From Phymatolithon calcareum (taxonomy: Eukaryota; Rhodophyta; Florideophyceae; Hapalidiales), in the NCBI GenBank assembly GCA_977006965.1, contig OZ345359.1, forward strand, positions 2,976,001-3,040,000: a stretch of DNA of 64,000 nucleotides, in the 5' to 3' direction. Shown here piece by piece: positions 51,401 through 62,353 of the stretch; the first letter of the stretch is position 1; each line of letters opens with the position of its first letter. The position numbers and the translations under genes are program-made. The notes below the pieces were generated by a model, which was not told where the DNA came from, ran no database searches, and saw nothing but the letters and a program-made list of their open reading frames with translations.

Positions 51401-53960
51401 TTTTTGTTACTTGATACAGCCCCTGCACTTGGAGATTTGGCAAAGTAAAGCTCTTTCATTTTTGATCTCCGAACGGATCGTAGTCTCTACAGAACTGAAG
51501 CAATCGCGCCCGTGGGATAAGGCTCTTCTGTTATCAGTCCTGACAGTATTCGGGTACTTGTAGACGGTCAGGGCTTTCTGAATATCAGCTCAATAGTCTC
51601 AGCTTATTTGAAACGTTGCCCTGCAAAAATAAAGACTGCTGCCTTTGAGTGTGCAGTACTTCAAGGATGCTTGCTGGCACCGTATCATGCGATCTCTATA
51701 GTGTCATATTGTCGTTGACGTTTGATTTCAATCGTGAATTGACGATCACTGAACGAAACTTATATATCTCGGCACGCGCTGCGGCAGGTGTCTTGCTTGT
51801 CTAAAGCGCCAGAGATCTGATAACTTTATCGCTTCGCACTGTTCAGCAACAGCGGAACTCCACGAGGAAATAAGAGAAAGGGCTTGTTCTAATCGTCAAT
51901 ACAGTACAGTACAGTAGCTTTTTTCGAACGCATACGGTATCATATCTATCCTTTCTGTCGGCCAAGTGGTAACCGCACAAAACCGTGTACATAAAACACA
52001 ATTACTGAAGGAAGAGTACAGTACTTGTATTTTTCGTCCAGACAGTTCTCTCAGGAACGTAGCATTCTTCGATATTGACGTGTTCAAAACTTGGAAAACT
52101 ACGATAGCTGTATATTGGCCTCGGTTTAATAATAGTCTTATCATGGAAATAGAGCTGGTTCTATATTAGGCGGCGATATAGTGGTATCCTGCTGGAAAAT
52201 AAGATTATTCTGCCACATCGACATTCTTCAAGATAGGATTGTTCGTACCGCAATACTGTCGGGCGCGTACTACTTTCAACTCTCATGGATGTGTCCCACA
52301 TAAAGATAGGGGACTTTCCCTTGAATAAAAGAAGAGCCAAAAGCGACTACAGCAGTAGAACAGTCTGAGTAAAAAAGGAAGAACAAGATACACTAAACTC
52401 GGTTACTTTACAAAGAGGCTGCGAATATCTTCAATTTTTCGTCTTTGAGAGAGATGCTTGTAGATTTACAAAGATACGAAGCCAAAACAACTGCGTCAGT
52501 GATTCAAAATTTGAAGCAAAGCACAAGTAATGGAAAGAATAGCAGCACTGGTTGCACGGTGCTTCGGATTGGTACAAAGCAATCGGGCCGAAACAACAAT
52601 ACTTTGCGTCAACAGATGGAGATGATTTTACATCATAGTGCTTAGTGGCACAAAGTTTGTGTCTTCTGGCGTGGAGCAATGAGACAACTTTCTAATCCGG
52701 ATATACACGGAGAGCTGTAGGTTTGTCCGCTTAGCAGTTCGGCCGTAGTACAGTATATTGTTGAATTAAAAAATTCTTGAAACACCCCGAAAAATCAGTA
52801 AACGTCTTTATTCAAATGCTCCTTGCTAGTGTGGAGCTCTTAACGGCTTCTTGGTATCACTGACTGTTTTTTGCATATTGACTCATCTTTTGATGCAACG
52901 TAACAAGCTATCCAGGTGGTAGAGTACAGTGCAGTATCAATAGTAAAGCCTGACATTCTCTTCTATGTCGGAGCTCTATGTCAGAGCTGATGCGTTGCGC
53001 ACAACATGCTTGGCAAAGATGCATCAAATATTTTCGCCCGATCACTCTTTGCATTATCAAGATAGAATTAATGCAGGTACCATAGCTTTGGAAAGAGGCC
53101 ACCGTACGGTTGCCTGCCTCTTGTAATTTGCAAATGGAGTACCCAAGATTCAAACATTAATTTACGAGAATTAATTGTATAGTGTCTACCCTCCGTACCA
53201 TGCGGAATTCTTCGTCTAGTGCCTTGTTCTGTTCCCGTTTTTGACAGCTTTGAAAGCTACTCATCGCATGTTGCACATAGACATCAATTTTTAGTAGCCC
53301 TTTTTTCTTCGACTCCTGATCACTTTTAAACTACAGTAGTGCTCTAAAGGCTACTACAGCTTCCCTTTGTGAGCAATAGCTCTTGACAATATTCTCATCA
53401 ATATGACACCGAAAGTAACTTGGGCGTTGATTATCGACGAAGTTGCACACTAAACGAGATCTGAAAGATCCGCACAATACTATTGAAACCCGTTTGCCCG
53501 GCCACTGCTATCTTGTCCCGTTCATACTAAGATAATTGAGCAGAGTGTCAGAGAACTGGAGATAAGATAGTTCGCGAAAGCACAATCTCCTATAAAGTGT
53601 GCTGTGCGGTCATAATTGAATCGACGACTTCCACACGCGTATCGGTCTCAAAGTGTCTGTCCCTTCGATAAGTACTACAGAATGCTTTCGTTGTTGTACC
53701 CCTGCTTTGGCATTAATTATACGCTCTTCATGTATTTCGTGCGCGATTGTTGCTAATTTAAAAGCGTTTGTAAAGACGGGAACTCAGAAGGGCGCAAATG
53801 AAGAATAAGAGTACTCTCTCCCCCAAAATGGTACCATAAGGGAGGACAGACGACCTTCTCAGCCCATCATGAGCGACTTGCCACCATTTGTCACCCTTAG
53901 AAATATGAAACACAAGCTTCTTTACACACCGAGGCTATTAGACTGCATCCATACTACTGG
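51401..53960. other. Long AT-rich spacer, no gene seen
   Basis: 2.5 kb with only short ORFs (for example 51966-52169, 52431-52679, 52908-53153), none protein-like in composition on inspection. No repeat shared with the rest of the window was recognised. Confidence 0.45.
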
Positions 53961-53963
53961 CAA

Positions 53964-54191
53964 GTGCGAGTAAAAATCGAAGATTTAAAACTTGGTGAAG
54001 CACACAAGGACATTTCAAGACTAATGACAAAGGAACGACTTTCTGATGTTAAGAAGGAAATGCTGGAAATGGCAGTTCACACTTTCCAAACAAAATATCC
54101 GAGTTCTGACATGAGAGCGTTAGGGAACGATTGTAGCAGGACGAAATATTTCTCAGGCGCATCGAGAATTGAGAAACGAAGCTTTAGCTAA
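53964..54191 (+). CDS. Small unknown ORF
   Basis: 75 codons in an ATG-less frame: KIEDLKLGEAHKDISRLMTK and ERLSDVKKEMLEMAVHTFQT. Helical and charged, more protein-like than its surroundings. It could be an exon or a relic. No family recognised. Confidence 0.2.
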   Translation: MRVKIEDLKLGEAHKDISRLMTKERLSDVKKEMLEMAVHTFQTKYPSSDMRALGNDCSRTKYFSGASRIEKRSFS

Positions 54192-54900
54192 ACCATAATC
54201 ATATCGAATCTATTTCAGAGCGTTAAAGTTTCATAGTTTTACTAAGAAAGGACTAGAAAAACTCATCCTGGCCTGAAGAAGCATCGTAGTTTCTCGGTTT
54301 GCGCCTAATTCCGGGAGGCTACAATTCTTTCTTTATTAATGCATCAAGAGAGCTCTTTGTTTCACATCTTGCTTTTCTGTAGAGCAAGAGCTCGTCATTT
54401 CGTCTGAAGCGCGGAAAGGTACTTCTATATGTCTTGTATTAGAATTGTTAGCATCTTCTGCCCAGGACCTAGTGCTGAGGGCTTTTGGGGCAAGGTGGAA
54501 ATTTATGCTACTCTTAAGGCTACGATACTCAAGTGTAAGTAGTCCTATATTTTTTTGTTCTCTCTTTAATCCCTTCCGCCATAGTCAAATTTAAAAAGAG
54601 GGAAAACAAGTAACGCGAGGAGTACGTTGGCAAGAATATCATATCAATAACAGAGCCTGAATCTCTCCTCCAGCTCGGAGAGCTATGATACAAGAGATGC
54701 GCTGCGCACAATATGCTCGGCAATAATACATCAAAAATGATACACCATTGTACTCTACCACATGGAGAGCTTGTTAAGCTGGATCAAAAGATTAGTCAAG
54801 GTGAATAACTGGAAGTGACACCGAGAAGTCATCAAGAGCTCCAAGCTGACAAGGAGCCTTAACATGAAGACTTTTACTTGTTTTTGCGGAGTGTCAAGCT
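54192..54900. other. No recognisable gene
   Basis: AT-rich sequence with one 64-codon minus-strand ORF of no clear meaning. Confidence 0.4.
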
Positions 54901-54920
54901 CTCCTTATTTTCCAGAAATA

Positions 54921-55253
54921 CTATTCTGTACAGTGAATTGGAAATTTGCGCCGTCGTTTCGTCCACTTGTGTTTAGGGAGCACAGTCCGGATGGCTCTTA
55001 GAACCGAAGGCTTGTTCCACAACTCACCACAAAACAGCGGCTTCCCCTCCTCAACCAAATCATCCACTCGAAACGCGTGCTGTGTTGACCTCGACAATCC
55101 ATCGTCGCTGAACGAAAAGTTTCCGTTCGGCACCGCAAACAAAATAGTGCGCCAATTCGTCGCCATAGCACGCTCCCTGAAATAGCGATCATTCCAAACC
55201 ACACTCGCATAAATATGCTCATCTGCCGCATCAGAAAATGAAAACACTAGCAA
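54921..55253 (-). CDS. Unknown exon-like ORF, minus strand
   Basis: 110 codons: FSFSDAADEHIYASVVWNDR, RTILFAVPNGNFSFSDDGLS, FRVDDLVEEGKPLFCGELWN and a basic end (KHKWTKRRRKF). Composition is convincingly protein-like. The frame begins just after an in-frame TAG and has no early ATG, so it may be a last exon whose acceptor is that AG. It overlaps the beginning of the plus-strand gene at 55211, so only one of the two may be real there, or they overlap at their 5' ends. No domain recognised. Confidence 0.35.
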   Translation of the reverse strand: MLVFSFSDAADEHIYASVVWNDRYFRERAMATNWRTILFAVPNGNFSFSDDGLSRSTQHAFRVDDLVEEGKPLFCGELWNKPSVLRAIRTVLPKHKWTKRRRKFPIHCTE

Positions 55254-55793
55254 GAACTACCGCACACGCGCATCAAGTACGAGAGTGGAGGAATTGCTCC
55301 GGACGAGACCTGGTACAATTCCGGACGAAGTTGCTGCCGGCGTCAATGACATTCTTCAGTCCGTTCGCGACACGCTCAGCCGTTCGAACTCAACCGTGGA
55401 GAAGGTTTGCTCGAAGGCGTTCCCGGGGGCCGCCAGTGGCTCAAGGGCTAAGGTCGGGTACACGATTCGTCGAACATTCCGCGCCAAAACCATAAGCAGC
55501 ACTATGAATGATCTCCAAGCGCATTGGTCCATGTGTCGTAAATCAGTTGGCTCTGCATAGTAAATAGATTGGCGCAGTGTACACTGCCACACCTCACAAC
55601 AATTCGAGCGCACACGTCCCCGAGAGCGCCCAAGATTATACGTTCGGTTTCAGCGAAGCCAAGCAGTTACTGCTTGCTCGCTGCTCCGAACTCCAGTCCC
55701 TGTCCCGATACACACCGCCAAGGTCGTCCTCATTCCACGGTCGTGCTCCAAACGTCCGCAGTGAACTAACGCCTCTCTGTTCCTGCATTACAA
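55208..55793 (+). CDS. Unknown two-exon gene upstream of the Sel1 gene
   Basis: Exon-like frame 55208-55534 reads STRVEELLRTRPGTIPDEVA, VRDTLSRSNSTVEKVCSKAF and NDLQAHWSMC. It stops at 55560 unless a 42-bp GT-AG intron (GTAAATC ... GGCGCAG, about 55535-55576) is removed. With it removed the frame continues YTATPHNNSSAHVPE, FSEAKQLLLARCSEL and LSRYTPPRSSS to about 55793, where CAAG|GTATCC could be a second donor. The splicing is inferred. The protein resembles no family I know. It may be the 5' end of the following Sel1 gene. Confidence 0.35.
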
Positions 55794-55859
55794 GGTATCC
55801 ACACTTTTCTTTTCTGGGAAACCCAACGAAACTCCCGAGCAAAACCTTCTTCGTTCACT

Positions 55860-57558
55860 TCAATGAATCTTAATACAGCGGCGGGGTCTAATGCGGATGA
55901 CCATTTCCAGATGTATCTGGATTCCCATGCGGTCCAAGAAAGCGCTCGGCTTGTTGCTGCAGTACGGAGCAAAAGGCGTACCGGCTGATCCTCTTCGTGC
56001 TGCAGGATTGTACACCCGCGCCATCGAGGAAGGCGGGCATCCAGATGCACTGTACAATCTGGGATCATTGTTGCATCAGGGAGCAGAGGGCGTACCGGCA
56101 GATTGTCATCGAGCCAAGGGGCAGTACACCCGGGCTATCAATGAAGGATCTCATGTAAAGGCCATGGTCAAGTTGGGTCTTTTGGTGGAAACCGGCGCAG
56201 ATGGCATTCCACCAGATCTCCCTCAAGCACCACGACTGTACGCTCGAGCAGTTGAGGAAGGCGCAGACTTGAATACAATGAACAACTTCGGGCGGTTGAT
56301 TCAGGATGGCGTAGACGGCGTTCCGGCAGATCCACCTCGTGCACTACAGCTCTACACTCGGGCGGTAACTGAGGGCAATCATCTTCGTGCCATGGGCAAT
56401 GTTGAGAAAATGCTTCTTGTTGGAGCAAATGGTGTGCCGGAAGATGCTCCAGATCACAAAGCAACTGTATAATCTGGCACTACTTCTGGAAGATGGCGAT
56501 GTGGGCGTACCCGCAGATCCGATTCGCGCAGTGGAGCTGTATTCCAGAGCCATTGGCGAGTTCGGAGACGTCGATGCGATGCACAACCTAGGAGTAATAT
56601 TGCAGAACGGCCGAGACGGCGTTTTGGCAGATCCCCCGCGTGCTGCCCAACTCTACGCCAGAGCGATATGTGAAGGAAACTATCTAAAATCCAAGGTCAA
56701 TCTTGCACTGATGCTGCAAGACGGCGCGGATGGCGTTCCTGCTGACGCTCCCCGCGCAGTACAGCTGTATACTCAAGCAATTGACGATGCGTGCGATACC
56801 GATGCAATGAATTTTTTTGCAACGCTTCTTGAAGACGGCGCTGAGGGGGTCTCTGTAGGCCCTCTCCGCGCCGTGATGAACAGACTTGGGCTTATGTTGA
56901 ATAACGGTGAGACGACGTTCCGGCAGATCCAGTTCGCGCCATGGAGCTGTATACCCGTGCTATCAACGAGGGTAGACATATATTAGCCATGGTCAATTTA
57001 GGTCTCATGTTGGAAGAAGGCGCTGACGGTATTCCAGCAAACGCTCATCGTGCAGCTCAACTATACATGCAAGCAATTGAGGAAGGCGAAAACGTTCAGG
57101 CCATGAAGAATCTGGGATGGATGTTGCTTAAAGGTCGCGAAGGCCTTCCCGCAGACCCGCCTCGTGCTGCACAGCTCTATAACAGGGCTATCAACGAGGG
57201 CAGACATATAAACGCAATGGTCAATCTTGGATTCCTGTTAGAATATGGAGTAGAGGGAGTTTCGGCAGACCCTCCTCGTGCAGCTCAACTATACGAGCAA
57301 GCAATCGAAGAAGGCGAAAGTGTTGAAGCGATGAAGAATCTGGGATGGATGTTGCATGACGGTAGCGAAGGCGTTCCCGCAGACCCGCCTCGTGCCGAAC
57401 AGCTCTATAACCGGGCTATCAGCGAGGGCAGATACATAAGCGCCATGGTCAATCCTATATCTCGTGGCCCAGATTCACTTCGTCAAAGTTTTCATTGGTC
57501 CTTGTTTTTGCCGCTCGCCACTTTGTACACGACACGCGTCCTCCAACCTTTGTCATAG
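55860..57558 (+). pseudogene. Sel1-repeat protein gene with two frame breaks
   Basis: Tandem Sel1 (TPR-like) repeats of about 36-37 residues with the pattern G-x-x-GVPADPPRAAQLYTRAI-x-EG-x-x-x-AM-x-NLG-x-ML-x-x-G, at least 13 units. Three consecutive frames carry them: 55891-56460, 56455-56900 and 56920-57558. The first switch follows EDAPD, where most of one repeat is missing. The second is at GGTGAGACGACG, in the middle of the GVPAD motif. The last repeat breaks off after SAMVNP and a Sel1-unrelated tail ends at 57558. Such proteins act as scaffolds in protein complexes or ER-associated processes, but the partner here is unknown. Start uncertain: an exon may begin at the AG before 55954. 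Confidence 0.75.
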
Positions 57559-57910
57559 TGCGCGCTTCGAGAGCGCTGCGGTCTGCACCTGCATCGCCCG
57601 TTTGCTACTAGAAACTGCGCCTCCGAAGGGTAGTTCAGAACGCGCTCGTCCGTCCAGCGAAGGGCCCCACTTCCGTATCTCAACTACAGATATCGTCTTA
57701 TTCTCACACCGTGCACCTTCCCCGTCGCCGTCAACCCACAATATTGCGCCATCCCGGACGCCGCAGACGTTTCAGCTTTTGCGGAATCCAGCTTCCAAGA
57801 CGGTGCAACAATTTAACCTCGTTACGCAAGGGCACGGAAAGGGATAGCACGTGCAGCGTGCCGGGAACCCCTGCGCTCTGCGCAACCCTAGGGAAGTTTT
57901 GGAAAAGTGC

Positions 57911-59710
57911 ATGGGGCGTTCGAGGCCATCGTCCTCGTTCGAAAACTCTCTCTACGATGATGCCTTGGATACCCGACGTTCAATAGGGTCCTCTTCCTCG
58001 GGCGACCGTCGCTCCGGACATGCGCACCCGGCGCGATATGCATTTGCCCAAGCCTTTGGCGAACGTGCTGGAGACCTCGGTAATCATTTTGACTTTTATG
58101 ATGCAGACATGATTTCGTCCGTTCGACTCAACCCGGCAGCTGATATGGTGGCAACCGGCGACAAAGGCGGTCGTATTGTCATTCTTAGGCGTGTCGATTC
58201 CGGCTCCAGTAGCAGACGAAGACGACGGACGGGTACTCATTTGAACTTACACCCTGGCAAACGCGACGATGATTTTATGGAACAAGATGCCTATGGGCAT
58301 AGTGGAGCCGCTTGCACCGGTAGGGAACCACCCGAATTCCAGTTTTGGACGCAGTTTCAAAGCCATGAACTCGAGTTTGACTACTTGAAGAGTATGGAAA
58401 TCGAGGAGATGGTTAATGAAATCCGGTGGTGCAGGGAAGCAAATGGGGCTCAACGATTACTCGCTGCAAACGACAAAGTAATCAAATTATGGCGTGTGTG
58501 CGAGAAAGATATCAAGGAGGTACTGTCGATGATGCCAAGCGGTATGAGGACACAACCGCTATCAAGGCGTATTTCAACTACAAGCAGTGCTACCTGCAGC
58601 GCCAATAGCCCGTGGGGGTTTGGGAAATGTATGCCACCCTCTATCCAGCAGTATCTGGATGATCGCAGCAACAGGCGTGAACCAGTGCCAATCATGTCTA
58701 TTGCTTCCCCACAATTTTCTCAATCTCAGCCGAAGAAACCTTCCATTATCATGCCATCATTCCATGAATTGCGATCAAAGTACAAAGAAATGGATGCATC
58801 CGGTTTGGCAATACCCAAGGTTTCAACGCGTAACAAAGTCATTTCAGCGGCACCACGAAGAGTGTTCTCCAAAACTCACGCATATCACATTAACTCGGTG
58901 TCGTTGAGTTCGGACGAAGAAACTTTTCTCTCTGCGGATGACTTGCGTGTCAATGTTTGGAACCTGCACATTGGACAGGGCAATGGTTTCAACATTGTTA
59001 ATATGAAGCCAAGGAAGATGGAGGATTTGACAGAGGTTATTACGTGTGCGGAATTTCATCCGGAGCACTGTCACATCTTTATGCATTCAAACTCGCTTGG
59101 CACTATAAAACTGTGCGACTTGCGACAGAACGCATTGTGCGATAACTCGTCGAAAGTTTTCGAAGAACCGCATGCTCGGGCAGCTCGGTCGTCATTCTTC
59201 TCGGAGATCGTCTCGTCGGTATCAGATTGCAAATTCTCATTCGACGGTCGATATATACTAACTCGTGATTATATGAATCTTCGATTATGGGATGTCAATA
59301 TGGAGCGTGAGCCACTTCTCATTGTACCCGTACACGAATATCTGCGTCCAAGGCTAGGGGACTTGTACGAGAACAATTGCCTGTTCGACAAGTTCCAATG
59401 CGCCTTCTCGCACGATGGAGGGTCGCTGCTGACAGGTAGTTATAATTCTTTGTTCCAGTCGTATTCGGCGTTCGACGGTGTCGGAACTGCGGTTGAGGCG
59501 ACGGTGGACTTCGTGTCTGGACTTTCATGTCCGGCCCAATTGTATTCGAATGGCATTTCGCCAACCACCATCCGTGTGGGGGATCGGATATCGGCGGTGC
59601 GTTTGTGCGATCCTAGCAGGTGCATCAAACGCTTGGACGCGGCTAGTGCTGAACCTCTCGCGGCTGTGGCGGCTGGTCCTGCATTGTATATTTACTATGT
59701 GCCCACGTAG
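57911..59710 (+). CDS. PPP2R2-like: PP2A regulatory subunit B55-type WD40 protein
   Basis: 599 codons from the ATG at 57911 (MGRSRPSSSF) to the TAG at 59710. It is the regulatory B subunit of protein phosphatase 2A, which directs the phosphatase to its substrates in mitosis and signalling. Diagnostic family segments are in order: ATGDKGGRIVI (about 81-91), FQSHELEFDYLKS (149-161), NDKVIKLW (187-194), PRRVFSKTHAYHINSVS (315-331), FLSADDLRVNVWNLHI, GTIKLCDLRQNALCD, FFSEIVSSVSDCKFS, TRDYMNLRLWDVNME, VHEYLRPRLGDLYENN and LLTGSYNSLF. Usual B55 length is about 450. The excess is an N-terminal extension, a short insert near 115-140 and about 100 residues at 200-310. No intron or frame break is seen. 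This is the one clearly intact housekeeping gene in the window. Confidence 0.97.
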   Translation: MGRSRPSSSFENSLYDDALDTRRSIGSSSSGDRRSGHAHPARYAFAQAFGERAGDLGNHFDFYDADMISSVRLNPAADMVATGDKGGRIVILRRVDSGSSSRRRRRTGTHLNLHPGKRDDDFMEQDAYGHSGAACTGREPPEFQFWTQFQSHELEFDYLKSMEIEEMVNEIRWCREANGAQRLLAANDKVIKLWRVCEKDIKEVLSMMPSGMRTQPLSRRISTTSSATCSANSPWGFGKCMPPSIQQYLDDRSNRREPVPIMSIASPQFSQSQPKKPSIIMPSFHELRSKYKEMDASGLAIPKVSTRNKVISAAPRRVFSKTHAYHINSVSLSSDEETFLSADDLRVNVWNLHIGQGNGFNIVNMKPRKMEDLTEVITCAEFHPEHCHIFMHSNSLGTIKLCDLRQNALCDNSSKVFEEPHARAARSSFFSEIVSSVSDCKFSFDGRYILTRDYMNLRLWDVNMEREPLLIVPVHEYLRPRLGDLYENNCLFDKFQCAFSHDGGSLLTGSYNSLFQSYSAFDGVGTAVEATVDFVSGLSCPAQLYSNGISPTTIRVGDRISAVRLCDPSRCIKRLDAASAEPLAAVAAGPALYIYYVPT

Positions 59711-60239
59711 ATTGCAATTGAGATGGAGGTTAGCATTTGTTTTTTGCCGTGCGTTTTTTGCGCCAGTGCCCTCTTCCGGAGTCCGTATTCCACCTTCTCG
59801 CTCCCGCGAGTGCCTGTGCGTTGATTCTCGCTAGGCGTTTCTACTTTGTCTGTATCCAGTGCTTAATCGCGGTAAGTGCAAGCCCGATGTGCTCTGCTGA
59901 TATACATCTTTGTGCGCCGTGGATGGCGATTGTCGTTTGCGCACGAAGTGCCGGTCAGATAGATGTGGACAGAAAGTTCACGGTCGTTGACATTACGATA
60001 CGGAAGCGATATTCACCACCTGCAGCGAACAGCTGTAATCTTCTCCAAGGGTGAACCGAAAAATGCGACGGCCACTGTACAGCCCTTGTGCAATTCATTG
60101 TCGAAATAATAAACCAAATATTCATTCATTCAGTCTACGTTTTCCCATAAGAAGGGCTATGCAACTATTTGATCTGGATCTCTACTGGGGCCTTCCTGGA
60201 ACACAAAATAAGACTGTTATTCCCACCGCGGACCTTATC
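59711..60239. other. 3' flank between PP2A and protease genes
   Basis: The two genes converge here. A possible poly(A) signal AATAAA lies at about 60106-60111 for the PP2A transcript. The ORFs in this stretch are weak. Confidence 0.35.
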
Positions 60240-61667
60240 TCACGACATGTGAGTAGCTGTTTCTCGTTCCACCGCCCCGCTGGGATTAAGTCTGCCTCGC
60301 TCAATCACGCAATCCCCAACCTGCACCGCAATTCCACCTTGCAACCGTGCAACCGCGGGAGCGCCGCTTGCGCCTGTCACCCGTTGGGAAAATCTGACCA
60401 TGTCAACCAAACATTGAACTTCCTGACCACCAATCGTCTCCACAGTCCTGTGCAAAAGTTCCTCATAACCCGCAGGCGTAACAGAAACCACCACCACAAC
60501 ATGTCTTCGACCCCTTCCACCTTCCGGTGTTGTCAAAGCAACTCTTAAAAGGTCCGGTGGACATTTTTCGGGCAATTCCATCCCCATCGCCCCAGGTATT
60601 CAAAAGATAACACCATAAACACAAATCCGTTTTCACTTACCGCCACTCTCCCGGGAGCCCATCCCACAGCCACCAAGCACAACGCTCACATCCCTGATAC
60701 CGTTCCCAGGTCGCCAAAGTGTGACACGTGCCGCATATCCCGGTGCATGACGCGCCAGAATTCCTGAAAACAAACTCTCGGTCGATACCGCTGCCCGTCA
60801 ACCGCGCACACAACGTTGCCGTTTCGCAATCCATAGTGTCCTCCACCGCCCGCGACATGCACACCATCCACATTATCTGGCACGCCAGACCCAGCACGCA
60901 CGAACGGCAGCGCCAGTGCCCGCACCCGGAGTCCCGGTCATGTGCCCAGTCTGACAACGCGTGTCGAATCCTCGACCACTCTTCGCAACAGCGCCACAGG
61001 CACAACATAAGCGTACTCCTCATCGCTGACACGCGCGGCAGTGGCTGCAAACATGCCGACGACATTACCGCCGCGCGCGTCGTACAGCGGCGAGCCAGAG
61101 TGGCCCGGACCGAGCGCGGTGTGCCTATTGGAGACCACGAGCGCAGGAAGCATGGCCCCCGTCTGATACAATCTGTCGCGTACGCCTATAAAACGCATTG
61201 CATTGCGCCGCTCTCGCGAGCGCTGCGAGTCTCGCGAGGGGAACGGAAGCACATTGCGAGCGGTATCGACAAGGCTCAGGGGCTGTGACGTGACGGTGAC
61301 GGCCAGCGGCGAGCAGACAAGCATGGCGATATCTGCTGCGCGGCAGACGCTGAGGAGATGAGCACGGTGACTGGCGATGATGATTTTCGATGCATGCATG
61401 CGCCACGAGGTGGAACCAAGTCAGGAAGTGACCTGGTGTTACACAGAAGGCTGCGCCGTAGAGTTTTATGCCGTCCCAAAGAGACACCTCGACTTGATAT
61501 GCGTGTTGTGCGTATGCGCGAGCGCTCGTCGCATTGCGAGGGCCCATGGTGCACAATTTCACATTGTAGTTCGTGCGATTCGGAAGGCGGGAAGGAGACA
61601 ATGCAAAAGCCAAATCGCATGGATTGCCATTACAGTACCGGAATGAATGCGGGCGGTGCCGCAACAT
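60240..61667 (-). pseudogene. Trypsin-like (S1/Deg-type) serine protease with PDZ-like region, broken
   Basis: Minus strand from an ATG at 61667. The catalytic triad is visible: GHFLTWFHLV (His), CRAADIAMLV (Asp) and LGPGHSGSPLYDARGGNVVG (Ser). A PDZ-like stretch follows (SGVPDNVDGVHVAG, LRNGNVVCAVDGQRYRP), then DVSVVLGGCGMGSRE, a GT-AG intron at 60640-60542 (GTAAGT at the donor, in phase), and VALTTPEGGRGRR to the stop at 60240. Breaks: a frame change at the TGCATGCATGC tract at 61391-61401, a TGA at 60940-60938 between the protease and PDZ-like parts, and a further frame change near 60720. The layout protease-PDZ resembles HtrA/Deg proteases of eukaryotic organelles or nucleus. No clear signal peptide. 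Confidence 0.65.
60542..60640 (-). other. Candidate intron in the protease gene
   Basis: 99 nt, with donor GTAAGT (60640-60635) and acceptor TTTTAAGAG|TT. Removal joins the RESG codons in phase with VALTTPEGG. It has the expected GT-AG ends. Confidence 0.55.
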
Positions 61668-61789
61668 ATCATACAGTATGTCCTTCTTGATCAATACAGT
61701 ACTGTAGTGGATCAATATTTGGTTACACGTGGCATAGCGGATGAGAAAGACTGCTTGAACGAGCGAAGGAGTCTGTTTTCACCGGGTGT

Positions 61790-62353
61790 TAAGGAAGGTG
61801 TATACGCGCAATGGTTAACTTGGGTACCTTTTACAAGATGGTGCAGACGGTTTTACCTCAGACCCTGTTCGCGAAGTGGAAATATACACACGAGCAATCG
61901 AAGAAGGTGTAGACGTACTTGCAATGAACAACTTGGGGGGTTGCTAGACGGCGTGCCGGACGATGAAGTTTACGCCCTGGAGCTGTACATTCGTGCCATC
62001 AAGGAGGGTATACATGCAGTAGCCATCATCAACCTGGGACGCATGTTGCAACATGGGAAAACATGTGCCCCAGCTATCGTACCTCAATCCGTTGAATTGT
62101 TTGAAAGAGTGATCGAAAAATGCGAAAATGTAGACGCCATGATCATATTAGGCCGATTGCTGGAAAAGGCAGTCATGCAGTACCTGCAGATATTCCCCGT
62201 GCAATTCGGCTATACACACTCACCATTGACTAATCTGCGCATGAGAACGCGATGGTCAACTTGGAAGTGCTACTGAGAAGTGGAGAAGAGCACGTTATAG
62301 CAGATCCGACGCGGGCTATGCAATTGATGACAAAAGCCTACTCGAGTATGTAG
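61790..62353 (+). pseudogene. Second Sel1-repeat gene, decayed
   Basis: Sel1 units in shifting frames: AMVNLGT (61808), DGADGFTSDPVREVEIYTRA and AIEEGVDVLAMNNLGG, then the open frame LLDGVPDDEVYALELYIRAI, KEGIHAVAIINLGRMLQHGK, ENVDAMIILGRLLEK, another shift to AVPADIPRAIRLYT, and ENAMVNLEVLLRSGEEHVIA to a TAG at 62353. Four or more frame changes. It is close in motif to the Sel1 gene at 55.9-57.5 kb and lies beyond the PP2A and protease genes, so the two Sel1 units are probably a local duplication. Confidence 0.7.

Noticed and set aside
57851-57910. Longer PP2A start at a GTG (57851)
   Set aside because: GTG starts are not normal in eukaryotic nuclear genes; the in-frame ATG at 57911 has a sensible N-terminus.
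59737-60054. 105-codon plus-strand ORF after the PP2A gene
   Set aside because: No family features, and it sits in the expected 3' flank of PP2A.
60728-61288. 186-codon plus-strand ORF
   Set aside because: Antisense to the protease gene, whose minus-strand text has a recognisable catalytic Ser motif.
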